Source: Limnephilus marmoratus
Lineage: Eukaryota > Arthropoda > Insecta > Trichoptera > Limnephilidae
Direction of reading: 5' to 3'
DNA: 64,000 nucleotides
Assembly: GCA_917880885.1 (NCBI GenBank)
Contig: OU862922.1
Location: 23,374,627 to 23,438,626 of the forward strand
Shown here one piece after another: positions 9,990-20,028 of the stretch. Every line of letters begins with the position of its first letter. Positions within the stretch are counted from its first letter, which is position 1. A program made the position numbers and the translations under genes. The notes under the pieces were generated by a model. It was not told where the DNA came from, searched no databases, and saw only the letters and a list, made by a program, of their open reading frames with translations.

Positions 9990-10790
9990 TTGCTACTAGG
10001 TACCTACCTACATATGCCACTCGCGATGTACTTTCTCGCCTGCCGTGCCGGCTGGACGATAATAATATCGCCACCGCCTAGAAAGGTCTGGAGTTTATAA
10101 GCCGCCTGAATATTCGGCACCGGGTATGATCGAGTACCTTCCAGTGTGCACATTGCCGGCGAATGGAACATTACTCCCACCGGTCGCGCTGGCATATATA
10201 AAGCAACTAAACTCGGCGCTAGCTCAGTCAGTATCAGTTCAACAGTCGGTCAATATCTCAACAAGTAACAGATCGCACAAGTGCTCCTACATGGCACACA
10301 TCCAGGGCAGCTTCCCGAGGTCCACCACCACGTCTCAGCTACAAGGCCCACCGTGTCTTCAGCTCCTGAGATCAGCTACATCCCGCGACTTATAAGGTTG
10401 GACGCACCTTCAGTCCAGGGATCAGCTCACCACTTCATGGCACCCCGAAGCCCCATCGTGCTTCGCTGCCATGGAAACACGCTCCGCCTCGCCAGAACTA
10501 CCTGCTGGTGTCTCAGCACACCAAGCCACTCACCGTTCATCTCCGCGATTCAAAGCGTCGAGCAACGGCCTGGAAGATAGGTCATCTCCACCGCCATGGT
10601 GTCGAGCAACTCGCTGACCTTCACCGCACCATCTCCATCACACCGCACGCCTGCAGCTTTTCATCTACGGCACTCTGCCTTACATCTTGTTACCGCTTTA
10701 CCGACCTCGCTACGTAGCCCAATAAACGACTGACTCATACTTCGACTTGACGCCTTTTATTTCTCGTTCTGTCTCCCACTCCCTCATATG
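9990..10790 (+). mobile_element. GC-rich LTR-like or promoter-like block
   Basis: An unusually GC-rich stretch in an AT-rich window. It holds a TATA box at 10195, an initiator cluster near 10226, about 500 bp of proline/serine-coding-like sequence without a consistent frame, AATAAA near 10719, and a downstream T/C-rich stretch. That order (TATA, start, AATAAA) fits a solo LTR. A host promoter with first exon is the alternative. No TG...CA ends with a target duplication could be fixed. Confidence 0.4.
10195..10238 (+). promoter_or_regulatory. TATA plus initiator core promoter
   Basis: TATATAAAG starts at 10195. The arthropod initiator TCAGT starts at 10224, with repeats at 10228 and 10234. 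The first initiator A lies 31 bp downstream of the TATA start, the spacing expected of an arthropod RNA polymerase II core promoter. Activity is inferred. Confidence 0.6.
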
Positions 10791-10965
10791 TAATAAATCG
10801 GTACAAATCCGGGTTGCGGGCCCTTAATGTACGAGTATGTCACTGGCCATTATATGCTTTAAAACAGTAGTTATCTACCCTAGATAAAACATATAATAAA
10901 TTACCCTTGCCCTAAATAAACATGCAAAAAACAGATATAAACGACTACAGGTAGGTAGGTACTTC

Positions 10966-11034
10966 TACCTTCTTAACAAGCATTTTTTCAGTAATCGTAT
11001 TCAGGTAAACAATCCAATTCTCTTCCACGTAAGG
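10966..11034 (+). repeat. Right direct repeat flanking the LTR-like block
   Basis: Partner of 9429-9497. It follows a GTAGGTAGGTAC microsatellite-like string. Confidence 0.7.
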
Positions 11035-11510
11035 TGAGCTCATTTTGCCTTTATAACTAACAGAAAAAATGTGTATCTAGGCTCATCTTCTATTGTTCTT
11101 CTCCTTTATTCAAGGGTCCATACATGAGCCTCCCTTAATAATCACATTCATGGAAATTTAAGGGAGCCTTTATGTTTTTTAACTGCAGCCTATTCTAATG
11201 CAATTACGAACAATGGTTTTGGGTGCATTATCCACGAAATGTCAAAGCTTTTCTTTGGGTGCTGTTTGATTTGTTTGCTCCTGTAACTGAATCCAAGGTT
11301 TTTGGTAACAAAAAATGCAGATGATTTGGACGTTGATTGATGTTCTCGCAGATATTTTAAGCTGGTTATTAAGCAAACTTCACAGTATAAAACCGACTAC
11401 AATGGATCTCAATATTTAATCATTGAAAAAGACAATATAAAAACAACTTCCAATGAAAATATGAAGCTGATAAAAGCACTTAAAATTTAACGGTCGCGAC
11501 TGAAACTAGA
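11035..11510. other. No recognisable feature
   Basis: No repeat match or credible ORF seen. Confidence 0.5.
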
Positions 11511-11516
11511 AAGCTG

Positions 11517-11580
11517 ATAATAATAATAATGAGGTAATTTTTATAGCGCCGTTTTTGTGAAATCATCTGAAGGGCGTGGG
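11517..11580 (+). repeat. Family W tail, copy 3
   Basis: An (ATA)n run precedes ATAGCGCCGTTTTTGTGAAA, then ATCATCTGAAGGGCG, the W signature. Confidence 0.5.
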
Positions 11581-11673
11581 CTCCCATCCTCTAGTCTCTC
11601 TTCATCTAGTTGTAACCGTTGAGTTTTTATATTTTCTGTTAAATTTTTTCTTTGATAGTTGTTGATTCTTTTT

Positions 11674-12121
11674 TTACATTAGCTCCACACAAGAGGCCAA
11701 ACAAACCAAAACGATTTCCATCGGGGCTTACGTCATTTTTGGGGATGCGTTGTACAGGGTCTTTTTGGGAAAAGGAAGGAGAGGAAGTTCTGGGAAATAA
11801 AAGATATGAGGGGTGGGTAGGAATCTGGGGTCAATATGTCCAATGGTGATGGACTTATGAATTCATCCCTCCCACTGTGGTACAAGGCGATGGGTCGAGA
11901 GAGTCCGGCTGGAGAGTTAAAAATGTTTCCATTAACCAGTCTGTCCCAATCCGGCCCGCCACGCAGCCGGTGGGCAAACGCAAGAGACGCCAAGACCTAG
12001 ACAAAATCAACACATGAACCCGGGCAACGTAGCGAACCACTTGGGGTGACCTACGGCAGGGATGTTGGTTATCCAATAAATGGTTTCCTGACGGCGGTGC
12101 AGATACCCGCCTCCCAAATTC
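11674..12121 (+). repeat. Dispersed repeat family A, copy 2
   Basis: Starts TTACATTAGCTCCACACAAG and ends GATACCCGCCTCCCAAATT. About 448 bp and among the best-preserved copies. The internal order of blocks is the same as at 15438. Confidence 0.8.
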
Positions 12122-12252
12122 TCATATACTTAAATAATTAAATTTGTTGATTTGGCATACTAGTCAACCTTATCCGGTGACTGATTTAAGACGTACTTTT
12201 TTATGTTCTTGTGAGAAAAGACAATTAGAGTACCAGAGTTAAAGGATGCGTT

Positions 12253-12390
12253 TTGCAATTTTTACTGACAACCATTAAAAACTTTAATTCACTTCCTGTC
12301 ATGAAAATTTTATTTGTTTCATTAGTTTGTAGCCAATTAGAATACAATTCCCTCATTTGGTTACCTCACCATAAAAATCATATAAAAATG
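12253..12390 (+). pseudogene. LINE reverse-transcriptase fragment
   Basis: Codes for KILFVSLVCSQLEYNSLIW then LPHHKNHIK. This matches the conserved (L/F)YxSLVxSxLEYxSxxWxPxxKxxI segment near the end of the reverse-transcriptase domain of Jockey/CR1-type LINEs. It is truncated on both sides, and family W sequence follows at 12435, possibly as its 3' end. Confidence 0.65.
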
Positions 12391-12434
12391 TCGGAAGAAC
12401 TCAGCGAAATTTTCTACGAATTATTAATCTACAG

Positions 12435-12502
12435 TATAATAATAATAATGGGATTATTTGCATAGCGCGGTTTTTGTGAAAAATCACCTCAAGGGCGCTG
12501 TG
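12435..12502 (+). repeat. Family W tail, copy 4
   Basis: (AAT)n, ATAGCGCGGTTTTTGTGAAA, AATCACCTCAAGGGCGCTGT. It lies directly downstream of a LINE reverse-transcriptase fragment. Confidence 0.55.
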
Positions 12503-12693
12503 TATCCCCAAATATCCCCATAGAACAAATTTAATACACGTTTTTATTAAATATCTTAAAAATACATACACATGAGCTCGGCTATTGCGAACTTTTGAAT
12601 AAGAGTACCTACTCGAGTCACTAGGCACAATAACCTATTTCAATGATACCATTCACAAACAAATTATTGGCAAGCTCGCCAATTCCTCTCTTA

Positions 12694-12993
12694 GGCCTCG
12701 ATTACATTGAGCGAGTTTACAAGCTACTAGCCGGTGAATTCATTATCTGCTAGTAAACTCGCTCAGTGTAATCTTTTATTAGCTAACTAGCAGATTGTGA
12801 ACAATCTACGAAAAAAGTTGAAAGAGGGGCTAGCGTGTCGGCTTGTTAGCTAGTAAACTAACCTTGTGTCATCATAGTTGCTAGTGGGCTAGCTGCGAAT
12901 ATCTGAGCCAGTAGAAAGTTTTGTCATCATCACAATCGCACTCGCCGAATCGCCCGCTAGTAGCTTGTAAACTCGCTCAATGTAATCGAGGCT
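12694..12993. mobile_element. 300-bp MITE, PIF/Harbinger-like
   Basis: Terminal inverted repeats of about 38 bp (outer part GGCCTCGATTACATTGAGCG; the right end inverts to AGCCTCGATTACATTGAGCG) enclose non-coding DNA. The trinucleotide TTA flanks both ends (12691-12693 and 12994-12996), the duplication expected of PIF/Harbinger transposition. The repeats match except at the first base, which suggests a young insertion. It has no transposase. Confidence 0.75.
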
Positions 12994-12999
12994 TTACAT

Positions 13000-13925
13000 A
13001 CTTTAGCAAACAAATAATATACAAATGATATCGAATAAGTAACAGTTTACAATGAATAAGTGTTCTTAACATATTCAAAGTCAACTGTTGTTTGTACATT
13101 AGCGATCTGCAGTTGTCGTACGGGAACGAGGAGAATTACAATAACAGTTACTGAAAGTTATCCTATCAATCCGTATCGATCGACCGTGCTAGGGGGCCTG
13201 AAGAGGCAGCTCTTTCCCAGCCTTCCTATTACCAAATTGTTTCATCCTATTACCAAAAAGTCATCTGCGAAAGTATTTACACAAATCTACAACTTAAATC
13301 ACCACCTAAAATGGATTCTTGAATACTTGAGGTAATCCAACCGCTTTCCCGCCCTGGTATAAGTAACAGATGGTTACTCCTTCAGGGCTCTCAGAAGGAC
13401 TCTATTTTTTTTTAATAAACGAAGCTACTTATGATGCACGAAGCTAAACCCTCAAATATCCCTGTAAAACAGGAGTTAGTCTGAAAATGGGGTGATGGGT
13501 TAGTGTAATGGATGATGAACATAACATGAGATAAATACAGAGAATATGATTAATATTATTTTATAAAAATTTACAGAAAAATATAAGAAAAAACAATGCC
13601 ATCACTCAAAACAATGGAAAATAATATTTTAAAATGGATTCTTGAATAATAAAAACTCGACCATAAATGCCGTGTTATTTACCTGGGATTCCGGAAACCA
13701 CCGAAATCTTACGGTGGAATTAAAGTTAACCCAGCGGACCAAACGAAAGTAATAATTATCGTTGTTAATTTAAGATTGAACCGATTCGTCCGCAGCGGTA
13801 CTGTAGCTAAGTAAGCCAATGAACGTAAAATAACATGCTAATGTACCTACATACACGGTATGCATCTCTGATCTAATTGCTAAATTCACAAAACAACACA
13901 TTCTTGTAGGTTTGAATTGTACGAA
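13000..13925. other. No recognisable feature
   Basis: A 91-codon ORF at 13060-13335 shows no recognisable domain. I see nothing else. Confidence 0.5.
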
Positions 13926-13929
13926 CAGC

Positions 13930-13972
13930 AATAAAATAGTTGAATTATTTATATAGCACCGTTTTGGTTATT
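13930..13972 (+). repeat. Family W tail, short copy
   Basis: AATAAAATAGTTGAATTATT then ATATAGCACCGTTTTGG. Only the first half of the W block is present. Confidence 0.4.
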
Positions 13973-14133
13973 ACCACGAGTGGCTTATTTGTAAACATTC
14001 ATTTGTTTTATTGATATTTTAGGTAATTAGATTATTTTCTGTATAATAGCAAATGGAAGAAATCTTCGAATAAAATCTGAGATGTAAATTAAAGTTAATG
14101 TAAAACCTATTTAAATAAAGTTAATGTAAAAGC

Positions 14134-14360
14134 AGTGACGTAGCTATAGCATTCTCATGAAGGGCGGGGGGGGGGGGTGAGGGGAGTTCCTGGGGGGAAT
14201 AGGGAGGGGTACATTTTATAGAAAGTTTTTGTTTTCCAGGAATGTACCTAATCTACGAGTTCTAATATCTTTTTTTCCTAAAGAATACCGAGGCCGATGG
14301 GGGTAGAGGGGAGGGGGGATGGTTTTGAACTTCCCGAACCCCTCCCCCCCCCCTCCCCCT
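14134..14360 (+). repeat. G-run and C-run tract with transposon-like left end
   Basis: CAGTGACGTAGCTATAGC resembles the left end of several cut-and-paste elements. It is followed by a run of 13 G with further GGGG blocks (14165-14210), then G-rich (14298-14322) and C-rich (14340-14362) tracts. The matching right end is absent. The G-blocks could form quadruplexes. Confidence 0.35.
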
Positions 14361-14567
14361 TTATAAAGATTTTTAAAATTATTTTAAAAACCATAATATT
14401 ATCCCCTCGTCACAAGTCATATAATACTCGCATAACATGGATACTTATTTTTAAGATTCATGTAAGAGTTAAAAGCAATATTCTGGGTTGGTAAAACGTT
14501 AGAAAAGTTGTTGAAATTCTGCTACGAAAATTACATATATAGTGTGTTTGTCAAAAACATGACTTTT

Positions 14568-14652
14568 TTCACATGAGCTCCACACAGGAGGCCCTGAGGA
14601 AAATAATTTCCCTCAGGAATTTTAGGGATTCTGTATGGAGGGTTGACTCATT
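14568..14652 (+). repeat. Dispersed repeat family A, 5' fragment
   Basis: GAGCTCCACACAGGAGGCCC through TATGGAGGGTT, only the first ~85 bp of family A. Confidence 0.7.
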
Positions 14653-14742
14653 AAATTAAAGAGTTCAGACTTCCTTAAAAACCATTTGTGCAAATAATTA
14701 TTACGTATTATGTATACAATATTAATAGGATAATTAAATAAG

Positions 14743-14945
14743 TAATAATCCTATTAATAATATAAAGGCGAAAGTTTCTATGGATGTGCGTTTGTTACTC
14801 TTTCACGCAAAAAATACTGAATGGACTTTAAAAATTCTTTCACTAATAGAAAGCTACATTATTTACTATAGGCTGTGTATATTGGTAAGCTCTGGCGTCA
14901 TGAATAACCTCTGGCGTTATGGATAAGCTCTGGCGATATGAAATT
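14743..14945 (+). mobile_element. Helitron-like head, truncated
   Basis: ATATAAAGGCGAAAGTTTCT and TACTCTTTCACGCAAAA match the head of the element at 6556. Then a TAAGCTCTGGCG-type motif repeats three times in about 55 bp. No 3' end was found. Confidence 0.5.
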
Positions 14946-15107
14946 ATTTATTATACGTTTATTGTCCAGACGAAAAGCAAAGTGTTGCTAAGTAATTGTT
15001 TGACGTTCGCTGTCATTTTATTATTTGTTTAGGTTACTATGGAGATCCCTTTGATGGTAAAAAATCAAATATGTATAAAATACTAATCTAAACTAATATT
15101 ATAAATA

Positions 15108-15373
15108 TCTATACTAATATTATAAATGCGAAACTGCGCGAGTTTGATTGTTAAGTTTTAATAGGTGGCACGCGAGCTGTTTGAAAAATTAATGTAACGG
15201 GTATGGAAGGGGAGATGGGAAGGGGAAGGGGTAGGAAGGGGCGAGTGCGGGGGGGGTGGAGGGGGGGGGGTGATTGGCGGGGTGGGGGGGGGGGGGGGGG
15301 GATAGGGAAGTTGGAGGTGGCGGAGTGGAAAACCCCCTAATACTATGCGAGCGAAGCCGGGGGCAAAAGTTAG
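15108..15373 (+). mobile_element. Helitron-like element with very long G-runs
   Basis: Starts A then TCTATACTAATATTATAAAT. Ends GCGAGCGAAGCCGGGGGCAA with TTAG-T where CTAG-T is usual. The centre (15240-15302) holds G-runs of up to 18 and many GGGG blocks. Non-coding; the Pro-rich minus-strand ORF is the shadow of the G-runs. Confidence 0.6.
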
Positions 15374-15437
15374 TACTTACTAAAAGTAAGTTCACAATAT
15401 AATTTTACATTGTTAATATTTACATTGACTTGTTTTT

Positions 15438-15890
15438 TTTACATTAGCTCCACACAGAAGGCTCCGAAAAAAAAAATCCATCAGGGCCTACGTAATTCTT
15501 TGGCATGCTGTGTGGAAGTTGTTTTTAGAAAGGAAGTTCTGGGATGGAAAAAGATATGAGGGGTGAGTGGGGATCTCGGGGTCAATGTGTCCAGGAGTGA
15601 CGGACGTAAGAATTCATTCCTTCCACTGCGGTGCAATGCGATGGGTTGAGAGTCCGGCTGTAGAGATCTAGGTTAGGTATCCTTCAACCAGTCTCCCAAT
15701 CCAGCTCGCCACGCAGTATGTGGGCAAATGCATTCGCTGCCAACACCTAGACAAACCTCAGCCCATGAACCCGGGCATCCCTGCTAAATCACCAAACGTA
15801 GCGAGCCACTTGGGGTGACTTATGAGAGGGGTGTTGGTTATCCAATAAATGGTTACCGGGACGGAGATAACCATAACCGTCTCCCAAATT
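15438..15890 (+). repeat. Dispersed repeat family A, copy 4
   Basis: Starts TTACATTAGCTCCACACAGA and ends near AACCGTCTCCCAAATTG. The GTAGCGAGCCACTTGGGGTG block is intact. Confidence 0.8.
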
Positions 15891-15894
15891 GAAG

Positions 15895-16725
15895 TGCCCT
15901 TGTAGTGTTCCACAAAATTGTAGTAAACAAAACATTGCTTTAAAAATATAAGCAACTACCTACATAGGTTGTTAGTAATTGGAACTTACCGTAGATACCT
16001 TTTTTCCATATCGATCGGTTAAACATGTTCATATCTTCGAAAATCGTCGTCTTCTATAATAACATAACCATTATTTCATCCTTTGAAATATTAATTTTAT
16101 TTGGACATAACATTTTTTTACTTATTCAGTGCAATCATTTCCAGAACATTATGTCAAATTATTAGAATCACGGCCCGTAATAAAGAATATAAAAAAGGAG
16201 CCACGCGCCCTAGGCGCACATTTTCCCACAGATTCAACACTAAGTATATATTTCTATGTAATAAATTGCTCCATAATGAAACACATCGCGCGGACAAATC
16301 TCGCATTTACGTCAATTTGGAGGTAATTGTTTGTGACCACTATGTGACTGTCTGGACGATGATGCAGAGGCCCTCAAACTTTTGATTATTTTATCAGTGA
16401 AGAATGTGAACCTGACTTCAACAGCAACAATCAACAACTTTCTGGCGTTGAACATAGGCCTGCCTTAAATTTGTTTCGCTCCGATCTCTTTTCTAAAAAC
16501 TCTCGCTTCTCTTTTAACCAAGGACGACATCCGATGATACTGTGGTTCCAATGGACATCTGAAAGTTGTACCACATGCCCAGCGGTTCTGACTATAATGT
16601 CGGCCACTTTAGATTTTCTCCTTATCCACTCGTTCGTCTTTGTATCTCGCAAGAAGTATTGGGGATTCAGTATGGATCCCGAATACATTATTTGGTTCGA
16701 GAAGTTTGGAGAAATTTGTCGTTGG
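15895..16725. other. No recognisable feature
   Basis: ORFs at 16101-16385 and around 16431-16755 overlap on both strands without recognisable domains. Nothing else can be supported. Confidence 0.45.
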
Positions 16726-17030
16726 TCAACTCAAGTGGTTCGCTACGTTTCGTGACTTTGACTTTGAACTTTACCTCTCTGACTTTGACCTCTTTGACTT
16801 TGACCTTTCCAGCCAGACTCTCTCAGATCATCATCTTGCACCGCAGTGGGAAGGATGGATTAATGCGGCATGCAGATTCATATCCAACCCTGGTACCCTT
16901 TTCCTTCCCAGAACTTTCTCTTCTTCCTTTCCTAAAAATACCTTCCAAACAGCCATCCTCAAAGATGACTCAGGACCTGAGGGGAATTATTTTCCTCGAG
17001 GCCTCCGGTGTGGAGCTGATGTAAAAAAAC
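16726..17030 (-). repeat. Dispersed repeat family A, inverted copy with internal expansion
   Basis: The minus-strand reading begins ACATCAGCTCCACACCGGAG and contains AAGGAAGAAGAGAAAGTTCT. A TGACTTTGACCTCT-type unit is repeated about four times at 16755-16811, absent from the other copies. The 130-150-codon plus-strand ORFs here come from the repeat and are not genes. Confidence 0.75.
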
Positions 17031-17214
17031 ATACTTAATTGGTAAAAAAAAAGTTATAAAAAAAAAAAAATTCTGGTGACTGGTGACCCAAAGAGGAGTC
17101 ATAATATGAGGGAGTTCAATGTCAGGTAAGGTTAGAAGAGGTAAGAAGAAGACAGTTTGATTTACAATAGAGAAATCCAGTACAATTTTTTTTTTTTTTT
17201 TAATGAATGAACCT

Positions 17215-18090
17215 TCTCACTTAAATAATGCTTTTTATTTTTATTTTTAGAGTTAGTTTTAAAAGTTAAAATAATTTTCAAAGTTTTAACTTTTCAAGAT
17301 CCCCCAAAAACCACCGTAGGTATGGTGAATCGTGTGGCGTCACCACTCCTGAAAATTACTATAGGATCGGGCAATCAGCTGATCAACTGCCGCCATTTTG
17401 AATTCCGTTGTTCGAAGTATTCTCTCTAGAAGTAGCATTAATATTTTTTTTGTGCAGTAGTTTTTGAATATTTTCCATAATAGAGATAATCTAACAAGAG
17501 ATACCTTTATTTTTGGAACATTATTTAGGCCTAAATAATGTTTCAATAAACACAGCAACTAAATCTCTATAAACAGTTTGTAAATAAATGAATAAATTAA
17601 TACGACGGCTTGTGTTATATCATACATTCCCATACAATGACTTTATGGTGACGTCACGACATGTCGAACAGTGACATCACCACCAAAATTTCAATAATGC
17701 CAACTTGACGGCGTGTTTTTACGACCCGATTAAAAATGGACTTTTTAATAATTTTTTAAAAACAATTTTTAATATTATTAAATAGGTGACCAGACAACTC
17801 AGAATGAAACCAACTCAGAAGCACCTCAGAAAGGTCGTTAAGAGTGATGATAAAAAAAAATTAAAAAATTGGTTAAATAGGTTAAGTTAGGTTAGGGTTA
17901 CCGGCTATTTTAAAATTATTTTTTCATTGCTTTTAATGACCTTTCTGAGGTCTTTCTGAGTTGGTTTCATTCTGAATTGCCATGGAACCTATTAAATAAA
18001 ACTTATATATTCAGAATCAGTGTTTATTGGTCTCTATATGAACATATTTTTTTAAAGCCATAATATTTTTCAATGGAGTTCCTTATTATA
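17215..18090 (+). repeat. Dispersed repeat Z, copy 1 (interrupted)
   Basis: Roughly 670 bp, apart from an inserted MITE, matches 37060-37745 along its length. Shared blocks include TTTTTAGAGTTAGTTTTAA, TTATTTAGGCCTAAATAATG and CAGAATCAGTGTTTATTGG. There are no clear terminal repeats. A 73-codon ORF in copy 2 is broken here, which argues against coding. Confidence 0.75.
17785..17989. mobile_element. 205-bp MITE, Mutator-like
   Basis: Terminal inverted repeats of about 57 bp (CAGAATGAAACCAACTCAGA in both arms, near-identical elsewhere) are flanked by a perfect 9-bp duplication TATTAAATA at 17776-17784 and 17990-17998. Repeat Z copy 2 shows the uninterrupted site. Long inverted repeats with a 9-bp duplication are typical of Mutator-like elements. 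There is no transposase. Confidence 0.75.
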
Positions 18091-18755
18091 AATGATTAAA
18101 GTGACAAGATGTTCTATTGTAATGTGAAAAAAAAAATCGTAAGTCACATCAGAACTTCCGTTAATTAATAAAATATTTGCGAAAAATACCTACATTACCT
18201 ACATATATAATAATCGACGTTTTGGATTGTTTTTTTAGTAAATTTTGCAAAACGATATATTTTGATACAAAAGTATGACATCCCCTGACACTTCAGTGTC
18301 AAATCTAGAAATGCCTTGTAAATGTAGTAATAAACCGAAGAAGGAAAAAATATACCACACAAAAAAAAACAATACACTAAATTGAAAGGGGGATGCCTGT
18401 GGCCTATAATTTGGAAATCCGCAAACCATCCCACAGAATAGGGTCAAGCAAACCTGACTTAATAACAGTAAAGGATAGACGGCCTTTTCATTTCTTACTG
18501 CGATTATTATGAATGGTCGTTGACAAGACCGTAAACCTTTTTTTTATTGTTTTAATGTGATTTCACTCTTACCAGGTGATATTTTGGATAAAACGTGGGG
18601 TGTGTGGCCGATCTTTCCACAGCATGAATGAATCTTTTTATAAACACGTTAAATTGACCTTTTTTCTATACAGTGATTTCTGTGGAATGCCGTCTGCAAT
18701 TTTAAATGATTATTTTTATACATAAAAATAAAAATATGTTTTCTTTTGTCCATAT
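18091..18755. other. No recognisable feature
   Basis: AT-rich. Minus-strand ORFs at 18195-18447 lack any recognisable motif. Confidence 0.45.
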
Positions 18756-18760
18756 TATGA

Positions 18761-19120
18761 CGGCCGGCGTAGTCCAGCGGCAAGGCTCTTGACTAGCATT
18801 CTGAAGGTCGCGGGATCGAATCCCGGCGTGGCAAATAAAAATATTATTTCATTAATTTGTGTTATTTCACAATTTATTCATTTAAAATAATATATCGTAT
18901 ATTTGCGACACGTTCCAGAGTGTAAGATACTCTCAGTATCGCCCTGGTGTAAGACCACCATTCAGAATTGAAACGTTACTTGAAATAATGGCATTAGCCG
19001 TGTTTGGTGACCAGATCTGAATAGCCAGGTACTTCCCCTCCTCCCTCTTTCCTATCTCCTTCCCCACCCCACTACCTTAGCAGCTGAGACTCTTGTTAGG
19101 TATCACTATAAAAAAAAAAT
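18761..19120 (+). repeat. tRNA-derived SINE, full copy
   Basis: The head carries RNA polymerase III promoter boxes: A-box-like TAGTCCAGCGG (18770-18780) and B-box-like GGATCGAATCC (18813-18823). The body contains GTTCCAGAGTGTAAGATACT, TTCAGAATTGAAACGTTACT and GTGACCAGATCTGAATAGCC, ending in TATCACTATA plus A-run. Body and head recur at 32070, 32585, 38340 and 54028. It uses LINE machinery in trans. The parent tRNA is uncertain. Confidence 0.85.
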
Positions 19121-19124
19121 GTAT

Positions 19125-19614
19125 ATGAGATAGTTGTGCTAGACCATTGATTCGATTGCGATGAAATTTTTGGGGATTTGATGTGCGTTAATAGTGAGTT
19201 CTGTGCATCATGAAATTATGCGTTGCTAAGCATTCATCCAATTGCGATGAAACTTTGGGAATTTGATGTGTGCATGCTTTGATGGTTTCTATATATACTG
19301 GTGAGCTCTGGAATTATGAAACTTGGATAAAAAAATTGCCATAGGTGGCACACGAGCTATTTGATAACTGAATGTATCAGGACTGAATGTATGGAATGCA
19401 GGAGGGGGAAGGGGAACTTGGAAGGGGGCTCGCGGGACGGGGGAAGCGGAAGAGGGGAGTGGGGAGAGAGAAGGCGGAGTGGGAACGCGTGAGGGGGAGG
19501 AGACGCGGGAGAGGAAGGGAAGGCGGAAGGGGAACGGGACGAATGGCAAGGGACACGCAGGGAGAAACAATTTCTTTATTAAGTTGCGTGTAACGCATTC
19601 CGTGAACTCGCTAG
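19125..19614 (+). mobile_element. Helitron-like element with two 108-bp-type repeats
   Basis: Two inverted-orientation copies of the ATTGCGATGAAACTTTGG/ATTTGATGTG repeat (also at 35020, 47160 and 60660) are followed by a purine-rich tract and the end GCATTCCGTGAACTCG, CTAG, T. The purine tract makes spurious basic ORFs. The left edge abuts the SINE tail and is approximate. Confidence 0.5.
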
Positions 19615-19624
19615 TTTACTGTAA

Positions 19625-20026
19625 ATTCGATACAATATCATATTTTTTATTTTTTTATTTATTTATTTTTTATTTAATAAAATAGTATCAATTACATGTT
19701 TACATACATTAAATAAAGTTTTCTATTAAAATACATTTAATAAATACGCTTTACACCCTTTTTAAGAGCAGAGCTCGAGTTAAAAAGGCGGATAAACGCA
19801 ACAATTTAGCAAACGAAAAATAATATTTTTTTAAATATATAAAACAAAAAATAGATAATTAACAGAAAATAAGAAAAAATCATATTTGTACATATATATA
19901 AATATTTTTTATATATATGTACAAAACAAATAATAGATAAGAAAAACAACAGATTGAAGCGGAAGAGATAAAAAATAATGAGAGAAAAAGGATAACTAAT
20001 GTTATATTTGAGTTGTTATGTTGATA
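19625..20026 (-). repeat. 3' untranslated tail of the LINE at 20029
   Basis: AT-rich sequence after the LINE stop codon (minus strand), ending in (AAATA)n near 19640-19680. A 17-bp perfect hairpin lies at 19885-19925 (TTTGTACATATATATAA and its inverse, 7-nt loop). Confidence 0.5.
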
Positions 20027-20028
20027 AG

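Noticed and set aside
10281..10717. Protein-coding first exon after the TATA box
   Set aside because: Several overlapping Ser/Pro/His-rich frames, none favoured and none recognised; kept only as an LTR-like block.
16566..17024. 152- and 132-codon ORFs on the plus strand
   Set aside because: They lie across an inverted family A copy with a simple-repeat expansion, overlap each other in different frames and match no domain.
18761..18835. A genuine tRNA gene
   Set aside because: A- and B-boxes are present, but acceptor and anticodon stems do not pair properly and the head is joined to a SINE body found in other copies.
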